A stretch of 19,792 bases of DNA from DSAR01 sp034437315. GTDB lineage: Bacteria > Chloroflexota > Anaerolineae > B4-G1. The translations under genes and the position numbers were made by a program. This document shows positions 1 through 7,549 of the stretch, piece by piece. Below the pieces are notes generated by a model, which was not told the origin of the DNA, made no database searches, and saw only the letters and a program-made list of their open reading frames with translations. The stretch spans positions 1 to 19,792 of the forward strand of contig DAOTUC010000219.1 of NCBI GenBank assembly GCA_034437315.1, given 5' to 3'. How positions within the stretch are numbered: position 1 is the first letter of the stretch; every line of letters starts with the position of its first letter.

Positions 1-12
1 TGCGATGCCTCC

Positions 13-50
13 AAACAAATTGGGTGGGGGCGTCATCGCCTCCCACCCAA
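13..50 (-). terminator. Rho-independent terminator after the BMP lipoprotein gene
   Basis: Read on the minus strand, a GC-rich stem begins about 23 bases after the lipoprotein stop codon. The arms TTGGGTGGGAGGCG and CGCCCCCACCCAA pair with one bulged base around the loop ATGA, and the T-rich run TTTGTTT follows. The shape and position fit intrinsic termination and suggest that the lipoprotein transcript ends here rather than running into genes beyond the window edge. Confidence 0.8.
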
Positions 51-72
51 AGTTTATGACGCGGGCGCCCCT

Positions 73-1308
73 TTACGGGCTGGGGTTGCCGATCACGCCT
101 TCGACGAACCAATCAATCGTGGTTAGTTCAAAGACGGTCAGGCGCCGCCCCGCTTCGATCTGCAACTCACCATCCTGGTCGTTGATCGGCCCGGAGAACG
201 GGTCGAACAACACCGCCGGGTCCTTCATCTGATCGACGCGCGTGAAGACCAGGTCGTGGACGTTCGTCTCACCCAGGATGGGATCGGTGATGTTGACCGC
301 CTTCAGCGGTTCGACAAAGATGGGGTTGATAGGCACGCCGGGCTTCCCGCCCAGTTCCACCGAGGCGGGCGCGCCCAGGTTTGGTCCGCCGCTCAACAAT
401 CCCCAGTAGTCCACATTTTCGAGGTTCTCGGTGGTGTAGATGCCCAGGTAAATCTTGGTCAGGATGTCCTCGTAGAGCACGCCCCAGTTAACCAGCTGCC
501 CGCTGATCAACGAGTTCGGGCCGAACTGGGCCATCGGGTTGTAATGTCCAAACGAGTACACCGTCTCCCCTTTTTCGGTATACTCCTCGGCTACCTGGAC
601 CACCGTGGCGGTGTCCTCTGTGAAGGCCAACACGTCCACCCCGTTGGCGATCAGGGCTTCCGCCGCCTCGCGCGCCTTGGCGGGATCGTACCATTCAAAG
701 ATCCAGTTCACCTCGACGGTGGCTTCGGGATTGGCCTCGCGCACGCCGAGGGCGAAGGCGTTGATGTGGCGTATTAGTTCGGGGATGGGGTGCGCCGCCA
801 CGTAACCGGTTTTGCCGGATTCGGTCATCGCGCCGGCCATCAGGCCATTCAGGTAATACAACTGGTAGAAATCGGCCATCAATGTGCCCATGTTGGGGGC
901 GCGCTTGTAACCGGAGACGTGGAAGAAGTAGTTATCCGGGTATTTCTGCGCGGCGGCCAACGTGGCGTCCATAAAGCCGAAGGAGGTCGTGAAGACCACG
1001 AGACACTCCTCTTCTACCACGAAACGGTCGATGAAGCGCTCGGAATCCGCTTCTGGCACCGATTCGGCGTAGGCGGTTTCCAGCCAGTCATATTTTTCGT
1101 CCACGTACAGGCGGCCTACGTCGTGGGCGTTCGTCCAGCCGATGTCGCCAATCGGTCCGACGTAGACGAAACAGGCTTTGATCTTCTCTTCCGGCGCGGC
1201 GTCCGGCGCTTCTTCCTCCGGCGCGGCGTCAGGCGCTGCGCCTCCACATGCGGACAGGAGCAGGGCCAGCACGACGAACAACGAACTGAATTTCAACAAC
1301 TTACTCAT
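73..1308 (-). CDS. BMP/PnrA-family ABC transporter substrate-binding lipoprotein
   Basis: A 411-residue predicted lipoprotein. Residues 1-20 form a lipoprotein signal peptide (KLLKF, then a hydrophobic core) ending in the lipobox LSAC, so Cys21 would be lipidated. Next comes an acidic, Ala/Pro-rich linker with a duplicated APDAAPEE unit, then a periplasmic-binding fold that starts KACFVYVGPIGDIGWT, a hallmark of the Bmp/PnrA/Med group. Characterised members bind nucleosides or purines for ABC import; the ligand here is inferred only. The chosen ATG at 1308 has AGGAGG about 8 bases upstream; a longer reading frame to 1386 has no such site and would bury the signal peptide. The gene has its own promoter (1421-1449) and terminator. 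No permease or ATPase gene is in the window. The neighbouring carbamoyltransferases suggest a purine/ureide-type substrate. Confidence 0.9.
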   Translation of the reverse strand: MSKLLKFSSLFVVLALLLSACGGAAPDAAPEEEAPDAAPEEKIKACFVYVGPIGDIGWTNAHDVGRLYVDEKYDWLETAYAESVPEADSERFIDRFVVEEECLVVFTTSFGFMDATLAAAQKYPDNYFFHVSGYKRAPNMGTLMADFYQLYYLNGLMAGAMTESGKTGYVAAHPIPELIRHINAFALGVREANPEATVEVNWIFEWYDPAKAREAAEALIANGVDVLAFTEDTATVVQVAEEYTEKGETVYSFGHYNPMAQFGPNSLISGQLVNWGVLYEDILTKIYLGIYTTENLENVDYWGLLSGGPNLGAPASVELGGKPGVPINPIFVEPLKAVNITDPILGETNVHDLVFTRVDQMKDPAVLFDPFSGPINDQDGELQIEAGRRLTVFELTTIDWFVEGVIGNPSP

Positions 1309-1420
1309 GGGGTGTTCCTCCTTTAGGTGTGAATGGTGGCTAAAAGATTTTACGGTTTGCAGCGAGCGCTTTAGTCCCCAAGACACACTGGCGGCGCGCT
1401 ACGAGTGCTAACCGAGTTGA

Positions 1421-1449
1421 ATTGTATGCCGATTTTCAAGAATCGTCAA
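1421..1449 (-). promoter_or_regulatory. Sigma-A-type promoter for the BMP lipoprotein gene
   Basis: On the minus strand TTGACG (1444-1449) and TACAAT (1421-1426) are separated by exactly 17 bases. Each hexamer is one base off consensus. It lies in the 166-bp gap between the YgeW-like gene and the lipoprotein gene and points at the lipoprotein start, giving a leader of roughly 105 nt. Confidence 0.7.
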
Positions 1450-1474
1450 GCTTTCGCATCCCCCTGACCAGGCC

Positions 1475-2455
1475 CTAGCGCATGGTCAAGGCCATGACGC
1501 CCTTTTGGGCGTGCAGGCGATTCTCCGCCTGGTCGAACACCACCGAGTTTGGCCCATCCATCACCGCGCTGGCGACTTCGACGTCCCGATCGGCGGGCAG
1601 GGGATGCATGTAGATGGCGTCTTCCCGCGCCAATCCCATCCGTCGCTCATCGGTGATCCAGCTTTCATATTTATCCTGCAAGCGCTTGCCCTCGTCGGGA
1701 TCGCTAGTCGTCATCATCGGCCCCCACGATTTGGCGTAGACGACGTCGGCGTCCTCGAACGCCTCGTCCATATCGTGCACGATCTCGAAACCAGTCCGGT
1801 GCTTGCGCGCCTGGGCCCGGGCCTCGTCGACGATGTCCGGCATCAGGGCGAGCTCTTCCGGGTAAGCCAGGGTGACGTCCAGCCCGAAGCGCGGCATCTG
1901 CAGGATCAGCGATTGGGGGACTGAAAGCGGCTTGAGATAGGAGGATGCGTAGGCCCACGAGACGACCATTTTCTTAGCTCGTAGATCGCGGCCCTTCTTC
2001 TCGATGATGGTCATCAGGTCGGCCAGGCATTGGAAGGGATGGTAGATGTCGCATTGCATGTTGAGCACCGGCGAGCGGGAGGCTTCGGCCACCCAGTTGA
2101 TGTACTGGTTGCCGTAATCCCAATCGCACTGCCGGATGGCGAGACCGTCAAAATACCGTCCCAGGATCTCGCCGATCTCTTTGGCCGTGTCGCCGTGGGA
2201 GACCTGCGTCGTGCGCGACTCGATGAAGGCGGCGTGTCCGCCCAGTTGCGCCATCCCGGCCTCGAACGAGCAGCGGGTGCGGGTGCTACTGAAGAAGAAA
2301 AGCATGCCCAGGGTCTTATCGCGGAGATAGGCGTGGGGTTGACCGGTCGCTCGCTTGCGTTTCAGATCCCACGCCACGTCCAGGACTGTCTCGACCTCCT
2401 CCCTGGAGAAATCCAGGTCGCCGATCAGATGCCGTCCTCTTAAATCGGTTATCAT
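1475..2455 (-). CDS. ygeW: YgeW-like carbamoyltransferase (aspartate/ornithine carbamoyltransferase superfamily)
   Basis: A 326-residue protein. The carbamoyl-phosphate signature SSTRTR is at residues 56-61, HPFQ at 139-142 and HPLPAD at 284-289. The central part (SWAYASSYLKPLSVPQ, RFGLDVTLAYPE, DADVVYAKSW) closely resembles E. coli YgeW as I recall it, a transcarbamylase of unknown substrate in a purine-catabolism gene set. It is shorter than E. coli YgeW (about 396 residues) and has HPLP, the aspartate-transcarbamylase form, where ornithine transcarbamylases and YgeW have HCLP, so the acceptor amine cannot be assigned. The start is the ATG at 2455 with AGAGGT upstream; a TTG at 2473 is less likely because that ribosome site would fall inside the frame. 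It follows the ATCase-like gene after 23 bases, so co-transcription is likely. Confidence 0.82.
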   Translation of the reverse strand: MITDLRGRHLIGDLDFSREEVETVLDVAWDLKRKRATGQPHAYLRDKTLGMLFFFSSTRTRCSFEAGMAQLGGHAAFIESRTTQVSHGDTAKEIGEILGRYFDGLAIRQCDWDYGNQYINWVAEASRSPVLNMQCDIYHPFQCLADLMTIIEKKGRDLRAKKMVVSWAYASSYLKPLSVPQSLILQMPRFGLDVTLAYPEELALMPDIVDEARAQARKHRTGFEIVHDMDEAFEDADVVYAKSWGPMMTTSDPDEGKRLQDKYESWITDERRMGLAREDAIYMHPLPADRDVEVASAVMDGPNSVVFDQAENRLHAQKGVMALTMR

Positions 2456-2478
2456 CTTTTTTACCTCTTTCAATTATT

Positions 2479-3432
2479 CTATTCGACCGCGCCCAGCACC
2501 AGGGCCAACAGCGCCATTCGCATGACGACGCCGTTGAACGCCTCCTGCCAGTAGCGGGACCACTTGGTGATGTCGACGTCGGGGGGAATCTCGTCCATAC
2601 GCGGGAGCGAGTGCAGCAAAATGGCGTCCGACTTGGCCTTGTTGAACAACAGATCCCGCGTGATCTTGTAATTGGCCGGCGTCATCCCCACGTCTCCCTC
2701 CCGCTCGTCGCGGGATTTGGTGTAATCCGGTTGGACGACCGGTTCGACGAGGATCACGTCGGCGTCGGCGATGGCCTCCTCGACGTGGTCGGCCTCCGAG
2801 AAGTCCAGACTGTAGCGCCGGAGTTCCGCCTTGAATTCGTCGGTCAGCGCCATCTCCGGCGGCGAGACGAACGTCACCGGGCAATCGAACTGGGTCAGCG
2901 CGTAGCCCAGGGAGTGCATGGTGCGCATCCGCATGTCGCCCACCGCCAGCCACTTCAGCCCGTCGATGCGGCCCTTCTCGCGGTAGACGGTGTAGAGATC
3001 GGTCAGAATCTGGGTGGGATGTTCACCCCAGCCATCGCCGCCGTTGATGACGGGCACGCTGGCCCACCGGGCCGCCTCGTGCGGCGCGCCGATCTGGAAG
3101 TGGCGCATCACGATGACGTCGCCGTAGAATTCCAGCATCTTGACCGTGTCCTTGATCGACTCCTGGTAGAAATCGCCCGCGCGCGTCATCTTGGCGTCGG
3201 CGAAACCGGTCACGTGGCCGCCCAGGCGATGCATCCCCGCCTCGTGGGCCAGGCGCGTGCGCGTCGAGGGTTGGTAGAAAGCGGTCACCAGCGTCTTCTC
3301 CGTCAGCAGATCGACGTTGCGTCGTTGGCGCGCGATCGGTTCCATCGACTCGGCCACGTCCAGGACGTGGAAGAACTCGTTACGCTCGAAATCTTTCAGA
3401 GAGAGAATATCACGACCCATAAAACTGCGCAT
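2479..3432 (-). CDS. pyrB: Aspartate carbamoyltransferase-like catalytic subunit
   Basis: A 317-residue protein of typical ATCase catalytic-chain length. It shows QPSTRTR (residues 54-60), VMRH with the expected active-site Arg110, HPTQ (138-141), GDMRMRTMHSL (165-175) and a C-terminal part, LPRMDEIPPDVD then ALLALVL, that follows the PyrB pattern LPRVDEI..DVD. The cytosolic reaction would be carbamoyl phosphate plus aspartate to carbamoyl-aspartate. The usual HPLP before the Arg is HSLP here, and the segment after STRTR (LAHEAG) departs from the usual SFE. With a YgeW-like gene downstream rather than other pyr genes, a catabolic or altered substrate role is possible. No regulatory chain is in the window. 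The ATG at 3432 has AGGAGG at good spacing, behind a near-consensus promoter. Confidence 0.85.
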   Translation of the reverse strand: MRSFMGRDILSLKDFERNEFFHVLDVAESMEPIARQRRNVDLLTEKTLVTAFYQPSTRTRLAHEAGMHRLGGHVTGFADAKMTRAGDFYQESIKDTVKMLEFYGDVIVMRHFQIGAPHEAARWASVPVINGGDGWGEHPTQILTDLYTVYREKGRIDGLKWLAVGDMRMRTMHSLGYALTQFDCPVTFVSPPEMALTDEFKAELRRYSLDFSEADHVEEAIADADVILVEPVVQPDYTKSRDEREGDVGMTPANYKITRDLLFNKAKSDAILLHSLPRMDEIPPDVDITKWSRYWQEAFNGVVMRMALLALVLGAVE

Positions 3433-3478
3433 TTACGAACCTCCTGTCTAAAGTTAGTTTGGGTAAAACAACGAAGTT

Positions 3479-3507
3479 AGTATACTTTTGTCGAAAGGCT
3501 TTGTCAA
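3479..3507 (-). promoter_or_regulatory. Near-consensus sigma-A promoter for the carbamoyltransferase operon
   Basis: On the minus strand a perfect -35 TTGACA (3502-3507), a 17-bp spacer and TATACT (3479-3484) precede the ATCase-like start by about 47 bases. It is the strongest promoter match in the window and is divergent to the promoter at 3582-3610. Confidence 0.85.
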
Positions 3508-3581
3508 GCTTTCATCCAGGCCTTAGCTGCGCCGGTGCTTGTTTCATCACGATGGTTCTGTCACGACCGCTGCTTTACAAT

Positions 3582-3610
3582 TAGACAAGATGCGCAATCC
3601 ATAATACAAT
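3582..3610 (+). promoter_or_regulatory. Sigma-A-type promoter for the signalling operon
   Basis: TAGACA (3582-3587), a 17-bp spacer and TACAAT (3605-3610), each hexamer one base from consensus. Transcription from here would give a leader of about 350 nt to the kinase start at 3967, and the MITE-like element lies inside that leader. Confidence 0.6.
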
Positions 3611-3710
3611 GTAGATGTAGAGGTATTACCCTGAGCGTGGGGGACTGTTCCGCCGCTCATTTTGACCATTCATTTTTGGATTAGACGCCATACCCGTCGT
3701 TAAATGTCTA

Positions 3711-3861
3711 GGGTCTTCAGGATTTCGCATGGCCCATCATAGACCCTAAAGGTTTTTGCGCTGGTTTTGATGGAAAAAGGTCATTGTTTAAGGCAAAAAC
3801 GTTGTTTGCGTGGCCTTGAGCAAAACCTTTAGGGTCTCGCCATGCGAAATCCCAGAGAACC
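3711..3861 (+). mobile_element. MITE-like element, copy 1 (151 bp) with 8-bp target-site duplication
   Basis: The element has imperfect terminal inverted repeats: GGGTCTTCAGG at the left, GGTTCTCTGGG read inward from the right, then a shared ATTTCGCATGGC. A second inverted block, AGACCCTAAAGGTTTT, lies just inside, so the two arms could fold into a long stem. It is flanked by perfect direct repeats AATGTCTA (3703-3710 and 3862-3869), as expected of an 8-bp target duplication. It has no coding capacity, so it would need a transposase in trans. The inverted copy at 16204-16354 matches at 148 of 151 positions by eye. I cannot name the parent IS family. Confidence 0.85.
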
Positions 3862-3966
3862 AATGTCTAAAAGAGAGTCTTAAATAATTGCTCTAGCCAC
3901 CGCCCCGAGGACGGGCCTCTGAGTGAATTTTTTAATAGCCTATAAAGTCTATTGAAGAGGCGACCT

Positions 3967-6900
3967 ATGACCGAAAAACTGCGCGTTTTGATCGTCGAGG
4001 ATTCATCCGACGACGCCGAGTTGATGCTCCTGCGTCTGAGCGAACAGGGTTTCGATCTGGACTGGCAGCGGGTGGAGACTGAAGCGGCCTACCTGGATGC
4101 GCTCGACACACTGCCCGACCTGATCCTGGTCGATTGGTCGTTGCCCCAATTCAGCGGCCTGCGCGCCCTGCATCTGATGCGCCAGCGCGGCCTGGATATT
4201 CCTTTCCTCATCGTCTCCGGCAGCGTCGGCGAGGAGGCGGCCGTGGACGCCCTGCACCAGGGCGCTCACGACTACGTGCTCAAAGACCGACCGGCGCGCT
4301 TGGGCCAGGCCGTGCAACGCGCGCTGGAGGAGAAACGGCTGCGCGAAGACCGCCGGCGCGCGGAGGAGGCGCTGCGGGAAAACCAGGCGCTTCTAGAGGC
4401 CACCCAGCGATTGGCGAAGATAGGGGGCTGGGAATGGGACGTGGCGGCGCAGACGATGAACTGGACCGAGGAGGTCTACCGGATCCACGATATGGAGCCC
4501 GGCGAGATCGCGCCGCTTTCCTCGGAACACATCGACCGGAGTTTGGCCTGTTACGAAACCGCCTACCGCCCGTTGATTGTGGACGCCTTCCAGCGTTGCG
4601 TGGAACAGGGCCAGCCCTACGACCTGGAACTTCTCTTCAGAACGGTCGAGGGCCGCCAGCTCTGGATTCGCACCGTGGCCCAACCGGTGATGAAAGAAGG
4701 CCGGGTGGTCAAGGTGATCGGTCATATGATGGACATCACCGACCGCAAGCAGGCCGAAGCGGATTTGCTCGCGAGTGAGCGCAAGTTGAAGAGCATATTC
4801 TCCGCGGCGCCGGTGGGCATCGGGCACGTGAAAGACAGGGTCATCCTCGAAGCCAACGACGCGCTGCTCTCTATGACCGGATACACCCGCGAGGCGCTGA
4901 TCGGTCACGACGCGCGCATCCTCTACCCCACCGACGAGGATTACGAGTACGTCGGTCGGGAAAAGTACAGGCAGGTCGCCGAGCACGGGGTAGGGACGGT
5001 GGAGACGCGCTGGCAGAGAAAAGACGGAAGCGTCATCGACGTGATTCTCAGTTCCGCCTATCTCGACGCCGATGATCTGTCGAAAGGGTTGACCTTCACG
5101 GCGCTGGACATCACCGACCGGAAGAGCGCGGAGACCGCGCTCCAGGACACGCTTTTCGAGCTCTCCACCATCTATCAAAACGTGCCCATCGCCATGATGC
5201 TCGTGGATCGCGAGCGGCGGGTGAGAAAAGTCAACAGCGCCGCGGCGGCGCTCGCAGGTAGCAGCGGCGATGAGATGATCGGTCAGGTCGGCGGAGAGGC
5301 GCTGAGATGTCTGAACGCGCTCGACGACCCCCAGGGCTGCGGCTATGGGCCACAGTGCGAGACTTGCCTGATCAGGCAAGCGGTGCTCGACACGTTCGAG
5401 GATCAAAAAAGCCGGGACGGAATCGTGACCTGGCTGCCCTTCCCCTCAGATGATGGGGATGACGGGATGGAGGAAAAGCGCCTCCAGGTATCGACCGCCT
5501 ACCTCCGCTTTGATGAAGATGAGCGCGTTCTGGTCTGCATCCAGGATATCACCGAGCGCGAATGGGCCGAGGAGGCGCTGCGGGAACTCAAAGAGTTCAA
5601 CGAGGGCATCGTCCAGAGCATCAGCGAGGGCATCGTCGTGACCGACGCCCAGGGCGTGATCCTTTTCGTCAACCCGGCGCTGGCTGCGCTGCTGGGATAC
5701 ACGCCTGGAGAACTGGTCGGTCAACCGTGGCTGTCCTTCGTGCCTCCCGGGCAGCAGTCCATCGCGCGGGCCGCCGATAAGCGGCGCGGGGCCGGTCAGT
5801 CGGACCGTTACGAGTTGGGGCTACAGCGCAAGGATGGCGCGCCGCTGTTAGCGTTGGTCAGCGGCAACCCGCGCTTCGACGCCCAGACGGGCCGTTTCGT
5901 CGGTACCCTGGCGGTTTTTACCGACATCACTGCCCGCAAACAGGCGGAGGCGGAACGGGAAAAATTGCTGGCGCAGATCCAGGCCCAGGCCCGCCAGGTG
6001 CAGCAGATCATCAACTCGGTGCCCGAAGGAGTGCTGCTGCTGGACGCCGTCGGGCGGGTATTGTTGGCCAACCCGGTGTCCAAGCGGTACCTCGCCACCC
6101 TGGCCTCTGGCGACAGCGACCGGATCACCCGTCTGGGCGACCGCTCCTTGACCGAACTGCTGACCTCCCCGCCCAAGGGGTTGCGGCACGAGGTGCGGGC
6201 CGGCGGGCGGCTGTTCGAGGTCATCGCCCGCCCCACCGACATGCCCGAACCGGCGCGCTGGGTGCTGGTGATCCACGACGCGACGCAGGAACGGCAGGTG
6301 CGCGAGCAGTTGCACTTGCAAGAGCGGTTGGCGGCTATTGGACAGCTCGCCGCCGGCATTGCCCACGATTTCAACAACATTATGGCGGTCATTATTCTCC
6401 ACGCGCAAACCTTGGGCCGCCTGTCGTCGCTCTCCGAACAAGCGCAGCAGCAATTAGAGACTATCAATCAACAGGCGCGCCACGCCACCCGCCTGATCCA
6501 GCAGATCCTCGATTTCAGCCGCCAATCGGTATTGGAGCGACAGCCGCTTGATCTCTTGCCATTGCTCAAGGAACAGGTCCGGATGTTGAAAAGGGCATTG
6601 CCGGAACACATTGAGATCGAACTGACCTATGGACATGGGGAGCACACGGTGCAGGCCGATCCCACCCGCATGCAACAGTTGGTGATGAATCTGGCGGTCA
6701 ACGCGCGGGACGCTATGCCGGATGGGGGCAAATTGCGGCTTGCGTTGAATCGCGTCACGGTCGAGCCGGATGCGTCGCCGCCCATACGGGGGATGACGCC
6801 GGGCGCGTGGGTGCAGTTGAGCGTGTCGGATACGGGCGTCGGCATCTCGCCGGAGGCGCTGCCGCACATCTACGAGCCGTTCTATACCACCAAAGCGCCC

Positions 6901-7476
6901 GGGCAGGGCAGCGGCCTGGGATTGGCCCAGGTGCACGGTATCGTTGGCCATCACGATGGGCACATCGGTGTGGAGACGGAGGCGAGCGTGGGGACGACGT
7001 TCACCGTCTACCTGCCGGCGCTGCGGACGCCAGCGACCGTTCGTATCACGCCTGACCTGGACGAGGTGCCGACCGGTCGGGGTGAGGTGATATTGGTCGT
7101 CGAAGACAACGGGCCGTTGCGGGCGGCGCTGCGGGAGACGCTGAAGCAGTGGAACTACCAGGTGCGGGAGGCGATCCACGGCGCGGAGGCGTTGGCGTTG
7201 CTGGATGAACCGGGCAACGCGATTGACCTGGTATTGAGCGACGTGGTGATGCCGACGATGGGCGGCGTGGCGCTGGCGCAGGCGCTGCGACAACGCGCGC
7301 ACCGCGGATGTGGACCGGACCTACCCGTGATCCTGATGAGCGGCCACGCGCACGATCAGGACCTGAGCGCGGTGCGGGCGCTGGGAGTGCGCGCCCGGTT
7401 GTCCAAACCGCTGACGCTCGACCAATTGGCCCAGGCGTTGGCCGACGCTTTACGGGCGCCGCCGGCCGACGAATGA
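3967..7476 (+). CDS. Hybrid sensor histidine kinase, REC-PAS5-HisKA-HATPase-REC
   Basis: A 1169-residue cytoplasmic protein without membrane segments. Domains by rough residue: receiver 5-125 (Asp56); five PAS modules at 145-265, 271-390, 397-530, 541-660 and 678-775, four of them ending in a DIT..(K/E)..AE linker; HisKA with AAGIAHDFNN (His800); HATPase with N912, DTGVG at 955-959 and GSGLGL at 981-986; C-terminal receiver with Asp1092 and Lys1147. All catalytic residues for autophosphorylation and relay are present. The third PAS has four cysteines (448, 458, 464, 467; C-x9-C-x5-C-x2-C) that could bind metal or sense redox state. The chosen ATG at 3967 has AGAGG upstream; a TTG at 3952 is in frame but lacks its own site. 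It is first in a six-gene run. The signal is unknown. Confidence 0.93.
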   Translation: MTEKLRVLIVEDSSDDAELMLLRLSEQGFDLDWQRVETEAAYLDALDTLPDLILVDWSLPQFSGLRALHLMRQRGLDIPFLIVSGSVGEEAAVDALHQGAHDYVLKDRPARLGQAVQRALEEKRLREDRRRAEEALRENQALLEATQRLAKIGGWEWDVAAQTMNWTEEVYRIHDMEPGEIAPLSSEHIDRSLACYETAYRPLIVDAFQRCVEQGQPYDLELLFRTVEGRQLWIRTVAQPVMKEGRVVKVIGHMMDITDRKQAEADLLASERKLKSIFSAAPVGIGHVKDRVILEANDALLSMTGYTREALIGHDARILYPTDEDYEYVGREKYRQVAEHGVGTVETRWQRKDGSVIDVILSSAYLDADDLSKGLTFTALDITDRKSAETALQDTLFELSTIYQNVPIAMMLVDRERRVRKVNSAAAALAGSSGDEMIGQVGGEALRCLNALDDPQGCGYGPQCETCLIRQAVLDTFEDQKSRDGIVTWLPFPSDDGDDGMEEKRLQVSTAYLRFDEDERVLVCIQDITEREWAEEALRELKEFNEGIVQSISEGIVVTDAQGVILFVNPALAALLGYTPGELVGQPWLSFVPPGQQSIARAADKRRGAGQSDRYELGLQRKDGAPLLALVSGNPRFDAQTGRFVGTLAVFTDITARKQAEAEREKLLAQIQAQARQVQQIINSVPEGVLLLDAVGRVLLANPVSKRYLATLASGDSDRITRLGDRSLTELLTSPPKGLRHEVRAGGRLFEVIARPTDMPEPARWVLVIHDATQERQVREQLHLQERLAAIGQLAAGIAHDFNNIMAVIILHAQTLGRLSSLSEQAQQQLETINQQARHATRLIQQILDFSRQSVLERQPLDLLPLLKEQVRMLKRALPEHIEIELTYGHGEHTVQADPTRMQQLVMNLAVNARDAMPDGGKLRLALNRVTVEPDASPPIRGMTPGAWVQLSVSDTGVGISPEALPHIYEPFYTTKAPGQGSGLGLAQVHGIVGHHDGHIGVETEASVGTTFTVYLPALRTPATVRITPDLDEVPTGRGEVILVVEDNGPLRAALRETLKQWNYQVREAIHGAEALALLDEPGNAIDLVLSDVVMPTMGGVALAQALRQRAHRGCGPDLPVILMSGHAHDQDLSAVRALGVRARLSKPLTLDQLAQALADALRAPPADE

Positions 7477-7515
7477 CTCGACCCTGATCAGTTTCCCCTT
7501 ATTAACCTGGCGCGG

Positions 7516-7533
7516 CGCGGATCACAATCCGCG
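7516..7533 (+). other. Short perfect hairpin before the REC-PAS gene
   Basis: CGCGGAT and ATCCGCG pair perfectly around the loop CACA, ending a few bases before the ribosome site GGAAGGA. No T-run follows, so it does not look like a terminator. It could be an intercistronic stem affecting mRNA stability or translation of the next gene, or chance in GC-rich DNA. Confidence 0.4.
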
Positions 7534-7549
7534 ATGGAAGGATGTGATC

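Larger units (their letters stand above)
3433..3966. other. 534-bp divergent intergenic region
   Basis: This AT-richer gap holds the ribosome site and promoter of the minus-strand carbamoyltransferase operon (3479-3507), about 75 bp with no recognised feature, the plus-strand promoter candidate (3582-3610), a roughly 90-bp leader stretch, the 151-bp MITE-like element with its two 8-bp duplications (3703-3869), and about 97 bp of purine-rich leader ending in the ribosome site AGAGG of the hybrid kinase. No open frame in it looks coding. Confidence 0.8.

Noticed and set aside
1475..3432. Calling the two carbamoyltransferases ordinary pyrimidine and arginine biosynthesis enzymes
   Set aside because: The downstream gene resembles YgeW rather than ArgF, both have altered HxLP motifs, and no pyr or arg neighbours are present; the substrate is left open.
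7516..7533. Hairpin between the hybrid kinase and the REC-PAS gene as a terminator
   Set aside because: No T-run follows, and the next ribosome site starts almost at once; the genes look co-transcribed.
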